A stretch of 64,000 nucleotides of DNA from Oscillospiraceae bacterium. GTDB taxonomy: Bacteria; Bacillota; Clostridia; Oscillospirales; Oscillospiraceae. Location of the stretch: assembly GCA_020025515.1 (NCBI GenBank), contig JAHHRZ010000004.1:1-64000 (forward strand), written 5' to 3'. Under the pieces are notes generated by a model. That model was not told where the DNA came from, searched no databases, and saw nothing but the letters and a program-made list of their open reading frames with translations. Positions 43,502 to 51,990 of this stretch are shown in pieces (positions within the stretch are counted from its first letter, which is position 1; each line of letters starts with the position of its first letter). The position numbers and the translations under genes were made by a program.

Positions 43502-44343
43502 CGAATCTGCTCGACACTCTTGTGATGTACTTCCAGTATCCATTCGTGCGCCGTGCGCTGATTGTTGGTGTGCTTATTGCGCTGTGTGCCTCTTTATTGG
43601 GAGTCACTTTGGTGCTGAAGCGGTTTTCCTTTATTGGAGATGGATTGTCCCATGTTGCATTTGGTGTCATGTGTGTTGCAGCCATTCTGCACATGACAAA
43701 TGATATGCTCTTGATTCTCCCTGTGACCATCCTTTGTGCCGTGTTTTTGCTAAGCGGTGGAAATAAGGTCAGAATCAAGGGAGATGCCGCAATCGCAATG
43801 TTGTCTGTAAGCGCTCTTGCTGTCGGGTATCTGCTGATGAATGTTTTTTCGGCGTCAGCCAATATTTCAGGCGATGTGTGCACAACACTTTTTGGTTCAA
43901 CCTCTATTTTGACGTTAACCGGCACCCAAGTCTGGCTCAGCGTATTTCTTTCAATCTTTGTAATTGCTATATATATCGTATTTTATAACAAAATATTCGC
44001 AGTTACTTTTGATGAAACATTTTCAAAAGCTACCGGACTGAAAGTGAAAAAGTACAATCTATTGATTGCGGTTGTGATTGCCGTAATCATTGTTCTGGCA
44101 ATGAAGCTGGTAGGATCGCTTCTGATTTCGGCCCTGGTCATATTCCCTGCATTGTCCGCAATGCGGCTGTTCAAGAATTATCATGCAGTTATCATTTGCT
44201 CTGCAATTCTTTCTGTATTCTGCACCGCTTTCGGAATTTTGCTTGCCGTTGTTGCAGGCACCCCCGTAGGATCAACGATTGTGGCAGTTGATTTAGCCGC
44301 ATTTTTGCTGGCTTACGTGATCGGAGGCTTCAGACATGGGTGA
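43498..44343 (+). CDS. znuB: Zinc ABC transporter permease
   Basis: A 281-residue ABC-3 type permease with eight or so spans. KRFSFIGDGLSHVAFGVMCV is the conserved entry segment, with FDETFSKATGLKVKKYN and AMKLVGSLLISALVIFPA later. The ATG at 43498 overlaps the znuC stop (ATGA), with CGGAGG 7 bases upstream. A longer frame exists but is unlikely. It overlaps the next gene by 8 bases. Confidence 0.94.
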   Translation: MTNLLDTLVMYFQYPFVRRALIVGVLIALCASLLGVTLVLKRFSFIGDGLSHVAFGVMCVAAILHMTNDMLLILPVTILCAVFLLSGGNKVRIKGDAAIAMLSVSALAVGYLLMNVFSASANISGDVCTTLFGSTSILTLTGTQVWLSVFLSIFVIAIYIVFYNKIFAVTFDETFSKATGLKVKKYNLLIAVVIAVIIVLAMKLVGSLLISALVIFPALSAMRLFKNYHAVIICSAILSVFCTAFGILLAVVAGTPVGSTIVAVDLAAFLLAYVIGGFRHG

Positions 44344-44980
44344 ATTGTACAGACTGATGATGATAGCCGTGATGATTTTTGGGGTGTGTTTGGTCGGTTG
44401 TTCACAAAGTCATACGGAGTATGTTTCTGCAGAGGAGTCTGTCTCTCTTCCTGCGCAGCTCCGTCCAATGGACCCGATTGTTCCGGACATGCCTTCTGCG
44501 GATGCTTCCGAGTCTCACACAGAACCTGAATCCGCTGAGACAGTTCCACAAAGGATTGACGGGAAACAATCTGAAACCGAAACGGTTCCCGCCAAGCAGA
44601 GAGAAGTTGACATGGATTTCACAAAATTTAATCCTAATATGTTGTATGCAGAAGTGTATCATATGGGGATGTCTCCGGAAGATTATAAAGGGAAGGTTAT
44701 TAAATTATCTGGTATATTTGTCCATTTCCCAAGAAATATTGATAAAAACGGAAATCCCATATCAGATGAGGAAGTATATGTATGCATCATTAGTGATACT
44801 ATGGCATGCTGTGCCACGGGTATCGAATTTATCCCCGAAAAAGGATCGTCATTTTGGACAGAATATCCCGAAGAGGGAAGTAAAATTACCGTAACTGGAC
44901 TTTGTGATATTTTTCTGGACGAAAGCGGATGCTTTACGGTGATTCAACTTGATAATGCAACGGTCGAACTGTGCGATTAA
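44336..44980 (+). CDS. Lipoprotein with DUF1980/TIGR03943-like domain
   Basis: A 214-residue lipoprotein. The lipobox VCLVGC ends the signal peptide at about residue 22, followed by a Ser/Glu/Pro-rich linker to about 90. The C-terminal domain (YKGKVIKLSGIFVHFPRNI, then VYVCIISDTMACCATGIEFI) is like the DUF1980 domain found in proteins near zinc transporters. The MACCATG Cys pair is a likely metal or redox site. Normally a permease-like partner follows, but none is found here. Co-translation with znuB is likely. Confidence 0.7.
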   Translation: MGELYRLMMIAVMIFGVCLVGCSQSHTEYVSAEESVSLPAQLRPMDPIVPDMPSADASESHTEPESAETVPQRIDGKQSETETVPAKQREVDMDFTKFNPNMLYAEVYHMGMSPEDYKGKVIKLSGIFVHFPRNIDKNGNPISDEEVYVCIISDTMACCATGIEFIPEKGSSFWTEYPEEGSKITVTGLCDIFLDESGCFTVIQLDNATVELCD

Positions 44981-45053
44981 CTTAGAATATCCATTTCATT
45001 CAGTTTGGTATACAAAGCTGCGCCTCGGCCTGGATCAAGGCAAGTCCTCAAAG

Positions 45054-45082
45054 TTGAAAATAAGAGAGAACTGTGCTATGAT
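45054..45082 (+). promoter_or_regulatory. Promoter of the 162-aa membrane protein gene
   Basis: TTGAAA (45054-45059), 17 bp and TATGAT (45077-45082). Confidence 0.6.
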
Positions 45083-45156
45083 GCAGGCGCAAGGTTAAGT
45101 GCAGCTAACTCTTGGGGTAAATTCCTTGACGCTGAAAACAGGGAGGTGAATATGAA

Positions 45157-45645
45157 GTGCTGTTTCTCGTGAAAACAATTTGCCTTTGCCTCGCTTTTTG
45201 GGGAATGTGTTATCTCGGAACTGGCACAGATGAAAAAAATCTGAAGGGTCTGTCAGCTTACCCAGATGTAATTCAGAGACGGGTGAAGAGCGATTTGATT
45301 CTGGGACCTCAAGTCAAAACAATCTCTCCTGTAGCAAGATTTTTTTCCAATCTGTTGCTTTATGCAATCCTTCTGTTGATTATGTGTTTCTTTGAACGGC
45401 AGGAGGGCTTCTTGCCAAACTTCCGGAATGTATTGATTATGGGAGAGGCGTTGAATCTGTTTGACTTTTTGGTGATAGATCTGTTGTGGTGGAGACACAC
45501 AAAGCGTGTCCGCTTCACTGGTACCGAAAATCGGCCGGAGCTATACAGCAACCCTAAAAATCATCTCATATCATTTCTGAAGGGGATTCTGATGTTTTTC
45601 TTAGCAGCGTTCATTGATGGCCTGATTCTATCCTGTTGTCTGTAA
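45157..45645 (+). CDS. Conserved-type membrane protein of unknown function, 162 aa
   Basis: It begins with GTG, preceded by GGGAGGTGAATATGAA. Three membrane segments: about 3-22, 64-84 and 136-158. The first half carries CYLGTGTDEKNLKGLSAYPD, a phrase I associate with an uncharacterised family in Clostridia, but I cannot name it. A WWRHTKRVRFTGTE segment follows the third helical stretch. No function assigned. It has its own promoter and terminator. Confidence 0.65.
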   Translation: MLFLVKTICLCLAFWGMCYLGTGTDEKNLKGLSAYPDVIQRRVKSDLILGPQVKTISPVARFFSNLLLYAILLLIMCFFERQEGFLPNFRNVLIMGEALNLFDFLVIDLLWWRHTKRVRFTGTENRPELYSNPKNHLISFLKGILMFFLAAFIDGLILSCCL

Positions 45646-45700
45646 AACGTGATGCCTGAAATCCCCATGATTTTGGACTTAAAAGTGTTATCATACATCC

Positions 45701-45740
45701 AAACCGAAACACCTTGGAAGACTGAGGTGTTTCGGTTTTT
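45701..45740 (+). terminator. Terminator after the 162-aa membrane protein gene
   Basis: A perfect 14-bp stem (AAACCGAAACACCT with its complement) has a 10-nt loop and is followed by TTTTT. Confidence 0.85.
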
Positions 45741-45779
45741 GAAATAGCCATAAACGGAGTAAAAGAGCGGAAAAGCCAT

Positions 45780-45808
45780 TTGACTTTTAGGGAAATAAAT
45801 AGTATACT
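45780..45808 (+). promoter_or_regulatory. Promoter of the cobalamin-riboswitch/SLH protein gene
   Basis: TTGACT (45780-45785), a 17-bp spacer and TATACT (45803-45808). The predicted start near 45815 gives a leader of about 340 nt. Confidence 0.75.
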
Positions 45809-45884
45809 GGTCTGAGAGGATGACAGTTTCTTTGTTGCCTGAAACGGCCATCCAGTAAAAACCAACTGAATATTGTAAAGGGTA

Positions 45885-46135
45885 CGGCCACTATAGTGGC
45901 GTTAAATAGGAAATCGGTGAAAGTCCGATACAGACACCCCTGCTGTGAAGTTGACGATCAAACACAATGCCATTGAGAATTTCTCGAGAAGGCGTTTGAG
46001 AGGATGAAACTAAGTCAGAAGACTAGCCTTTTACAAGAGTAGAAGGTTATTCTGGGATGAAGAGCAACCTGCTGGCCCGGGTGGGATTATGCACCTTGGA
46101 AACCTTCTGCTAACACACAGAAGGTTTTTATTTTT
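45885..46135 (+). promoter_or_regulatory. Cobalamin riboswitch with terminator/antiterminator switch
   Basis: The core shows TAGGAAATCGGTGAAAGTCC (45907-45926), then GACACCCCTGCTGTGAAG, and the B12 box AAGTCAGAAGACTAGCC (46012-46028). The terminator is AACCTTCTG (46101-46109) with CAGAAGGTT (46118-46126), then TTTATTTTT. AGAAGGTT at 46041-46048 can pair with AACCTTCT (46101-46108) as antiterminator. TAGCCTT (46024-46030) can pair with the overlapping AAGGTTA (46043-46049) to hold the switch. Cobalamin should turn the downstream gene off. Confidence 0.93.
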
Positions 46136-46153
46136 ATGTAAAGGAGCAGAGAA

Positions 46154-49100
46154 ATGAAGAAAAACAGAAAAAGTCAATGGACCCATCGTGTACTGACACT
46201 GATGCTGGCGCTGGTGCTGCTTGTGCAGCTTGTTCCTCTCGGTGCCGTCTATGCGAAAGCAGCGGAAGAGGAAGAAACCCAGACGGCAGAAGGAACGGTG
46301 CAGGTCAGCAGCCCAGAACAGCTGCTGAGCGGAGTTCCAAAGGGAAGTATCTACGAACTGGCAAATGATATCACCTTGGGAGCGGGACAGATGATCCCAG
46401 AGGTGGCCGGTGTGCTGGATGGAAAGGGGCACACCATTACTCTTACCGACCGTGTCCTTGCCAACTCCGTGACCGGTACGATTCAGAACTTGACTGTCAC
46501 CTCCGACGGCCCTGTAACCGGTGTAACGCAGGGGTGGTCGACCAATGGTGGCAGTTTCGCTGTGTCTCTGACTGGCGGTAAGCTCTATAATTGTATATCG
46601 ACTGCAACCGTGGCAGGACTGGACGAGTTCAATTCTGACAGAATCGGCGGTCTGGTATTCCGGGCGGAAGCCGGAGCGGAACTTAAAAACTGTGTCTTTG
46701 CAGGCAAGCTCCAGAACGGTAACAAGGCCGGTTTGGCTGCGGACGCCTCAGACATCAGCTCTCCTGTAACCCCCTCTACCTTCGCCAACTGTTTCTATGA
46801 CAATGACAACGGCAAGATAAAAAAGGCAATCGGTTCCGGCAAGGACTATCATACAGAGTTTTTGATGGAAGCCAAGACTGCCGATGAGATGAAGACCGCC
46901 GCCTTTGCAGAGCTGCTTAATAAGCAGAATCTGGGTACCGGTTATATCTGGCAAGCAGTGGAAGGGGACTTTCCTAAGCTGGTTGCCGACACTTCCGGTG
47001 TGCAGGCCAATTTGGAAGAGTTGAACGCAGCCATTCAAGAAGCGGAAAGCAAGGTGAAAGAAGACTATACACCTGAGAGTTGGGCTGTGATGCAGGAAGC
47101 TTTGACAAAAGCCAGAGCCACGGCAGCCAAAGAAGGTGTCACACAAAGCGAGGTGAACGCGGCAGCTCAGACGCTTGAAGAAGCTCTGACCCAACTGAAG
47201 AAGATTCGCAAGCCGCTGCCCGTGGAACTGCCCAAGGAAGAAGTTGTTCTCATTTCCAGTGCGGACGATTTCAAACAGATTCCCAGCGATAACACCGGAA
47301 AATTCTATCAGCTGACCCAGGACATTGTCATTGAAGGCGGCTTTTTGGCTCGTAATCTGAACGGTGTCTTTGACGGTGGCGGACATACCATTACCCTGAA
47401 AACCGAGTCACTGGACGGCAGTCCGCTCTTTAATCAAATCAAGCCCACTGGCGTGGTGCAGAACCTGCGTGTAAAGGTGGAGGGAAGATATCCCAACTAT
47501 AATGAGCTTGCTCCCTATGCCGAGGTTCTGAATGGCGGTATGATTGTCAACTGTGTCAGCCATGTGACCGGACAGCATTCTGCCGGCTTTGTAATGATGA
47601 TGAACGACGGCATCATTGCCAACTGCCTGACCATGGGACACAACCGACGGGGAGCGTTTGTACACTATCAAAAGTCAACCGACCACGTGAATACCAACGG
47701 CTACAGTGGAGGTAAGCTGTATAACTGCTACTGGGCACCTTCCAACTCCGTGGAAAACATCCAGGAGATTGCCCCGGACAATTTGATTGCCTGTCGGCCC
47801 GCAGGTGATGACGAGCTTCGTTCTGATCAGTTCATAGAACTGCTGAACAGCAAGAAGGGTGAATTTGGCGTGACCTGGGGTCGGGATGCAGACGGCTATC
47901 CCTATCTGGGGGAAGATCTGGGCAATCATGTAATCGACGGTTCTAAAAATCGATACCCTGTAGAATTTGTATCATACAACGATGAAGTGCTGATCGTGGA
48001 AGATGGCAGGCTGGAGCTTTCTCCCCAGATGGTCACGGGCAATGACCGTTTTGCCGGCACCCTCCAGCTGAAGGGCGTTCCTGAGGACAGTACCATCACC
48101 TGGTCCAGTGAAGACCGGGCTGACCGAGAAGTTATCGCATTGTACGATAACAATAGATTGCATATCTTCTTCAGCGGCGGTGCCGTTCTCACGGCCACGG
48201 AGCACAAAGCAGACGGCACCGAGCAGTTGGCCGCTGAGATACGGGTCATTTCTGAATCCCAGAAGATCGAAGAACTACGACTTGTGCTGGACGGAAAGGT
48301 CGTGGATAAGGAAATCGTCGTTCAGGGTTCTGAAAATAAAACACTGGACATTCAGGCCCGATACGAGGGAAATTCAGACTTCAGAAGCCTGCCTCCCTAC
48401 TTGGCAAAGATGCAGCCGGAAAACGGCGGTCACATATTTACCTCCTATAATTCTGCCACCTTTCACTGCGAATTCCCCGGCACCAGCAATCTGACCGTAG
48501 TGACCAAGAATGACGATGTATCCATAACTGTAAAGGTTACCTCCGAGTATGTTCCGGTTCAGAGCGTCAAGCCCGGAATCAGCGGGATCCAGAAGATTCA
48601 CGGCAGAAACTCCATGGGCAGCGGTCAGTTTAATGACATCCCCGTAGGTATCGTCGTGGAGCCCGGAAATGCCAGCTATAAGGATCGTTTCACAGCCGAA
48701 AGCAGCAACAAGGAAATTGCTGTCTTTGGCACCAGCGGAATTGTGATACCCTTTAAGGACGGAACGGTCACCTTCACAATAAAACTAGACGACAAGGGCA
48801 GCATTGCAGAGGGGTCCAGTGAGGTTCAATTCGTATATGAAAATCCCCTGCTGCGTGTCACCGGACCTACTGAGAAGGTTTCTCTTAAGGTAGGTCAAAA
48901 GCAGATGCTGGACTTGAAGTTTGAAGGAATGAACTCTCAGTACGCGGCGGTTTCCGAGCCGGAGCTGATCTGGAGTTACGACAAGACCGGTATCGTCAGC
49001 ATCAGTCGCCCTATGACCCTGATGCAGGTGAGAGATGCCAACACTATGGATGCCGGTGACTGGGTGGCATCTTCTCATTATGAAGTGAAGGCACTGAAGT

Positions 49101-51907
49101 CTGGCACCGTCACTGTGACCGGTACCCCAGTGGATACCACAGGAGGTGCAGAGCCTGTGTCCTTCACCATAACGGTCTCTGGTGATGATGACAACATCCC
49201 TGCGTTTGACATTTCCCAATTTATTGCTGATGGCAAAGAGGCTGCCATTCAGCATCTGACCGCAAAGAACAGCTATTCCTTTGGTCAGGAATGGAACATC
49301 TATACCATGCTGCGGGACGGACAGACCCTGCCTCAGGACAAGCTGGACCAGTACTACGACAGCGTTGCAGCTAACGTCAAGAACTGGGACCCCACCACCA
49401 AGCCCACCGAGATTGAGCGTACCTGGCTGGCATTGAGTATCATGGATCAGGATATCACCAATGTGAATGGGGTCAATTTGGTTGATATGATCTGCAACCA
49501 TCCCGATCTGACCCGTCAGGGCAGCAATGCTCTGATTTGGGCGTTGATTGCACTGGACCTCAAAGACACCCCGATCCCTGCCGGTGCCGCATGGACCAGA
49601 GAGCGCCTGGTAAGTGAGCTTCTCACCTATCAGAAGGAAGATGGCAGCTTTGCGCTGGAAAAGAAAGGCAGTTCCGGTGTGGATGTGACTGCTATGGCCT
49701 TGCAGGCATTGGTGGGCTATCAGGAAATGGACGGTGTGCAGGAATCCATTGAACGTGGTGTTGCCTATATGGCAAAGGCCGCCGAAAAGAATCTGGACTA
49801 TGGCAATTCGGAAACAATTTCTCAGGTCATCATTGCCCTGTCTGTGCTGAACAGAGATCTGGTACAGGAGCCTGGCTTTGGTGATGAGGTGGACAACCTA
49901 ATGACCGTTTTGTCACGGTATATGGTGAGGGGCCAGGGATTTGAACATGTGAAAGGGCAGGGCGTCAACACCATGGCCACAGTTCAGGCCATGCAGGCTC
50001 TGTGCGCCTATGAGCGGTTCCGGAACGGGGAGAGTGGATACTGGGATCTTGTGGACACCGACCCCAGTGTGGATCCGGTGGACAAGGTCATCGAGATGAT
50101 CGACCGTCTGCCAGAGAATATTACACTGAAGGATATTGAGGCTGTTCGTGCAGCTCGGCAGGCATTTGATGCGCTGACCTCGGCGCAGCAGGAGCGTGTC
50201 ACCAATGTGGCAAAGCTGGAGGCCGCAGAAGAGGCAATCCGCAATATGTCTCAGAATGAAGAGGCAGCCTTGGAAGTAGTGGAGCTCATTGAGGCAATCG
50301 GTGAAGTGACTCTGGATTCCCAGAAACAGATTGAAGCCGCCCGTGCAGCTTATGAGAAGCTCACCAGGGAGCAGAAGGAACTGGTTACAAACTATGCCGT
50401 TCTGGAAGCCGCAGAGGAAGCCCTCCGGATCATGCAGCTGCCTAAGGTAGATACGGAAAAGGCCTATCAGACCACCGGTGATTATCTGGAAGAGCTTGCA
50501 AAGAAGACGCCCCCCGTTGTCAACTCCGTGGGCGGCGAGTGGCTGATTCTGGGTCTGGCAAGAAGCGGCAGAGAAGTACCTGCGGGCTACTATGAAAATG
50601 TTCTTGCATATGTGAACGAGAACATCAATCAGAAAGAACAGCTGCACCGCAGCAAGTCCACGGACAATGCCCGTGTCATTCTGGCACTGACCGCCATTGG
50701 CAAGGATGTGACCGATGTGGCAGGTCACAACCTCCTGCAAGGACTTTCTGATATGAAGTACCTGAAAAAGCAGGGAATCAATGGCCCTATCTGGGCCCTG
50801 ATTGCCTACGACTGCCACAACTACGAAATTCCCACTGTCTACGAGGGCGGCGAACAGGTCACCCGTGAAGGACTGATCGAAACCATCCTTTCGGCACAGC
50901 TTCCCGATGGTGGCTGGGCCCTCAGCGGCACAAGCTCCGACACTGATATGACAGCAATGGCACTGGAGGCGCTTGCTCCTTACTATCAGAGCAACGAGAA
51001 GGTAAAGACCGCTGCTGATGCAGCCATTCAGATGTTGTCTAAGCTTCAGAAGTCCGACGGCCATTTTGGTTCCTTGGATGTAACAAATTCTGAGTCTTCT
51101 GCACAGGTCATTGTGGCCATGACCGCCTTGGGCATTGACCCCAATACCGATGCCAGATTCGTGAAAAACACCAGAAGTGTAGTCAACGCTCTGTGTGACT
51201 TCTATGTAGATGGCGGTGGATTTAAGCACATTGTCACGGAGGGCCGAGACGGCATGGCAACCGAGCAGGGTTATTACGCACTGACCGCTCTGTACCGCAT
51301 GATGAAAGGCCAGACACGCCTGTTTGATATGACGGATGTGACGATTGAAAAGGCCATTCCCTTTACGGACGTTGCTGAGGACGATTGGTACTATGAATCT
51401 GTGAGCTATGTGTATCATCACAACCTGATGGAGGGCGTTTCTGATACCACCTTCGCTCCCGAAAATAAGATGACCAGAGGCCAGTTGGTCACTGTGCTGT
51501 ACCGCATGGCAGGTTCTCCTGAGGTTGAGGGGACCACTTCCTTTACGGATCTCAGAAAGGACAGCTATTACGAAGATGCGGTGGTTTGGGCAAAGCACAA
51601 TGGCATTGCCAATGGCATTACTGCAACCACTTTCGGCCCCGGTAAATGGGTGACCAGAGAGCAGATTGCAACCTTCTTTGCTCGCTATGCCGCTATGAAG
51701 GGGGCTGATATGGAGGTAAGCGGTGACCTGACGGTTTTTGTGGATGATCAGCAGGTTTCCACCTATGCCGAAAAGACCATGCAGTGGGCAGTTGGCACCA
51801 GGCTAATCCAGGGCGTGGGCAACAATATCCTGCGTCCTCAGGGGTATGCCACCCGTGCGCAGGCAGCCACTATGCTCCAGAGACTGGATGTGCTCCTGGA
51901 TGACTGA
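46154..51907 (+). CDS. Giant S-layer protein with two intrinsic-factor-like alpha/alpha barrels
   Basis: 1917 residues, exported. Signal peptide about 1-36. Beta-helix-like repeat region (about 50-280), FIVAR-like helical module (about 283-345), a second beta-rich stretch (about 365-600) and Ig-like domains (about 600-1010). An all-alpha barrel covers about 1017-1299, with the repeated motif LTAKNSYSFGQEW, ALIWALIALDL, DVTAMALQALVGYQ and ATVQAMQALCAY. Coiled helical repeats cover about 1309-1430. A second barrel (about 1434-1725) has WLILGLARSG, GPIWALIAYDC and DMTAMALEALAPYY. Three SLH domains end the protein (about 1734-1917). The barrel repeats resemble the prenyltransferase-like fold of transcobalamin and intrinsic factor. 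Control by the cobalamin riboswitch supports corrinoid binding at the surface, an inference not tested here. RBS: AAAGGAG. Confidence 0.85.
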   Translation: MKKNRKSQWTHRVLTLMLALVLLVQLVPLGAVYAKAAEEEETQTAEGTVQVSSPEQLLSGVPKGSIYELANDITLGAGQMIPEVAGVLDGKGHTITLTDRVLANSVTGTIQNLTVTSDGPVTGVTQGWSTNGGSFAVSLTGGKLYNCISTATVAGLDEFNSDRIGGLVFRAEAGAELKNCVFAGKLQNGNKAGLAADASDISSPVTPSTFANCFYDNDNGKIKKAIGSGKDYHTEFLMEAKTADEMKTAAFAELLNKQNLGTGYIWQAVEGDFPKLVADTSGVQANLEELNAAIQEAESKVKEDYTPESWAVMQEALTKARATAAKEGVTQSEVNAAAQTLEEALTQLKKIRKPLPVELPKEEVVLISSADDFKQIPSDNTGKFYQLTQDIVIEGGFLARNLNGVFDGGGHTITLKTESLDGSPLFNQIKPTGVVQNLRVKVEGRYPNYNELAPYAEVLNGGMIVNCVSHVTGQHSAGFVMMMNDGIIANCLTMGHNRRGAFVHYQKSTDHVNTNGYSGGKLYNCYWAPSNSVENIQEIAPDNLIACRPAGDDELRSDQFIELLNSKKGEFGVTWGRDADGYPYLGEDLGNHVIDGSKNRYPVEFVSYNDEVLIVEDGRLELSPQMVTGNDRFAGTLQLKGVPEDSTITWSSEDRADREVIALYDNNRLHIFFSGGAVLTATEHKADGTEQLAAEIRVISESQKIEELRLVLDGKVVDKEIVVQGSENKTLDIQARYEGNSDFRSLPPYLAKMQPENGGHIFTSYNSATFHCEFPGTSNLTVVTKNDDVSITVKVTSEYVPVQSVKPGISGIQKIHGRNSMGSGQFNDIPVGIVVEPGNASYKDRFTAESSNKEIAVFGTSGIVIPFKDGTVTFTIKLDDKGSIAEGSSEVQFVYENPLLRVTGPTEKVSLKVGQKQMLDLKFEGMNSQYAAVSEPELIWSYDKTGIVSISRPMTLMQVRDANTMDAGDWVASSHYEVKALKSGTVTVTGTPVDTTGGAEPVSFTITVSGDDDNIPAFDISQFIADGKEAAIQHLTAKNSYSFGQEWNIYTMLRDGQTLPQDKLDQYYDSVAANVKNWDPTTKPTEIERTWLALSIMDQDITNVNGVNLVDMICNHPDLTRQGSNALIWALIALDLKDTPIPAGAAWTRERLVSELLTYQKEDGSFALEKKGSSGVDVTAMALQALVGYQEMDGVQESIERGVAYMAKAAEKNLDYGNSETISQVIIALSVLNRDLVQEPGFGDEVDNLMTVLSRYMVRGQGFEHVKGQGVNTMATVQAMQALCAYERFRNGESGYWDLVDTDPSVDPVDKVIEMIDRLPENITLKDIEAVRAARQAFDALTSAQQERVTNVAKLEAAEEAIRNMSQNEEAALEVVELIEAIGEVTLDSQKQIEAARAAYEKLTREQKELVTNYAVLEAAEEALRIMQLPKVDTEKAYQTTGDYLEELAKKTPPVVNSVGGEWLILGLARSGREVPAGYYENVLAYVNENINQKEQLHRSKSTDNARVILALTAIGKDVTDVAGHNLLQGLSDMKYLKKQGINGPIWALIAYDCHNYEIPTVYEGGEQVTREGLIETILSAQLPDGGWALSGTSSDTDMTAMALEALAPYYQSNEKVKTAADAAIQMLSKLQKSDGHFGSLDVTNSESSAQVIVAMTALGIDPNTDARFVKNTRSVVNALCDFYVDGGGFKHIVTEGRDGMATEQGYYALTALYRMMKGQTRLFDMTDVTIEKAIPFTDVAEDDWYYESVSYVYHHNLMEGVSDTTFAPENKMTRGQLVTVLYRMAGSPEVEGTTSFTDLRKDSYYEDAVVWAKHNGIANGITATTFGPGKWVTREQIATFFARYAAMKGADMEVSGDLTVFVDDQQVSTYAEKTMQWAVGTRLIQGVGNNILRPQGYATRAQAATMLQRLDVLLDD

Positions 51908-51939
51908 GACAAGGTCATGGATTCCATTTGAATAAGTTT

Positions 51940-51972
51940 AGGCGGCAGAGATCTGATCTCTGCCGCCTTTTC
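51940..51972 (+). terminator. Terminator after the giant SLH gene
   Basis: AGGCGGCAGAGA pairs with TCTCTGCCGCCT around a 5-nt loop, followed by TTTT. Confidence 0.85.
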
Positions 51973-51990
51973 CTGTATTGCTTAGTCTTT

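Noticed and set aside
49913..51598. A 561-codon open frame on the minus strand inside the giant SLH gene
   Set aside because: It is a shadow of the real coding strand, which has a signal peptide, repeat domains and SLH motifs.
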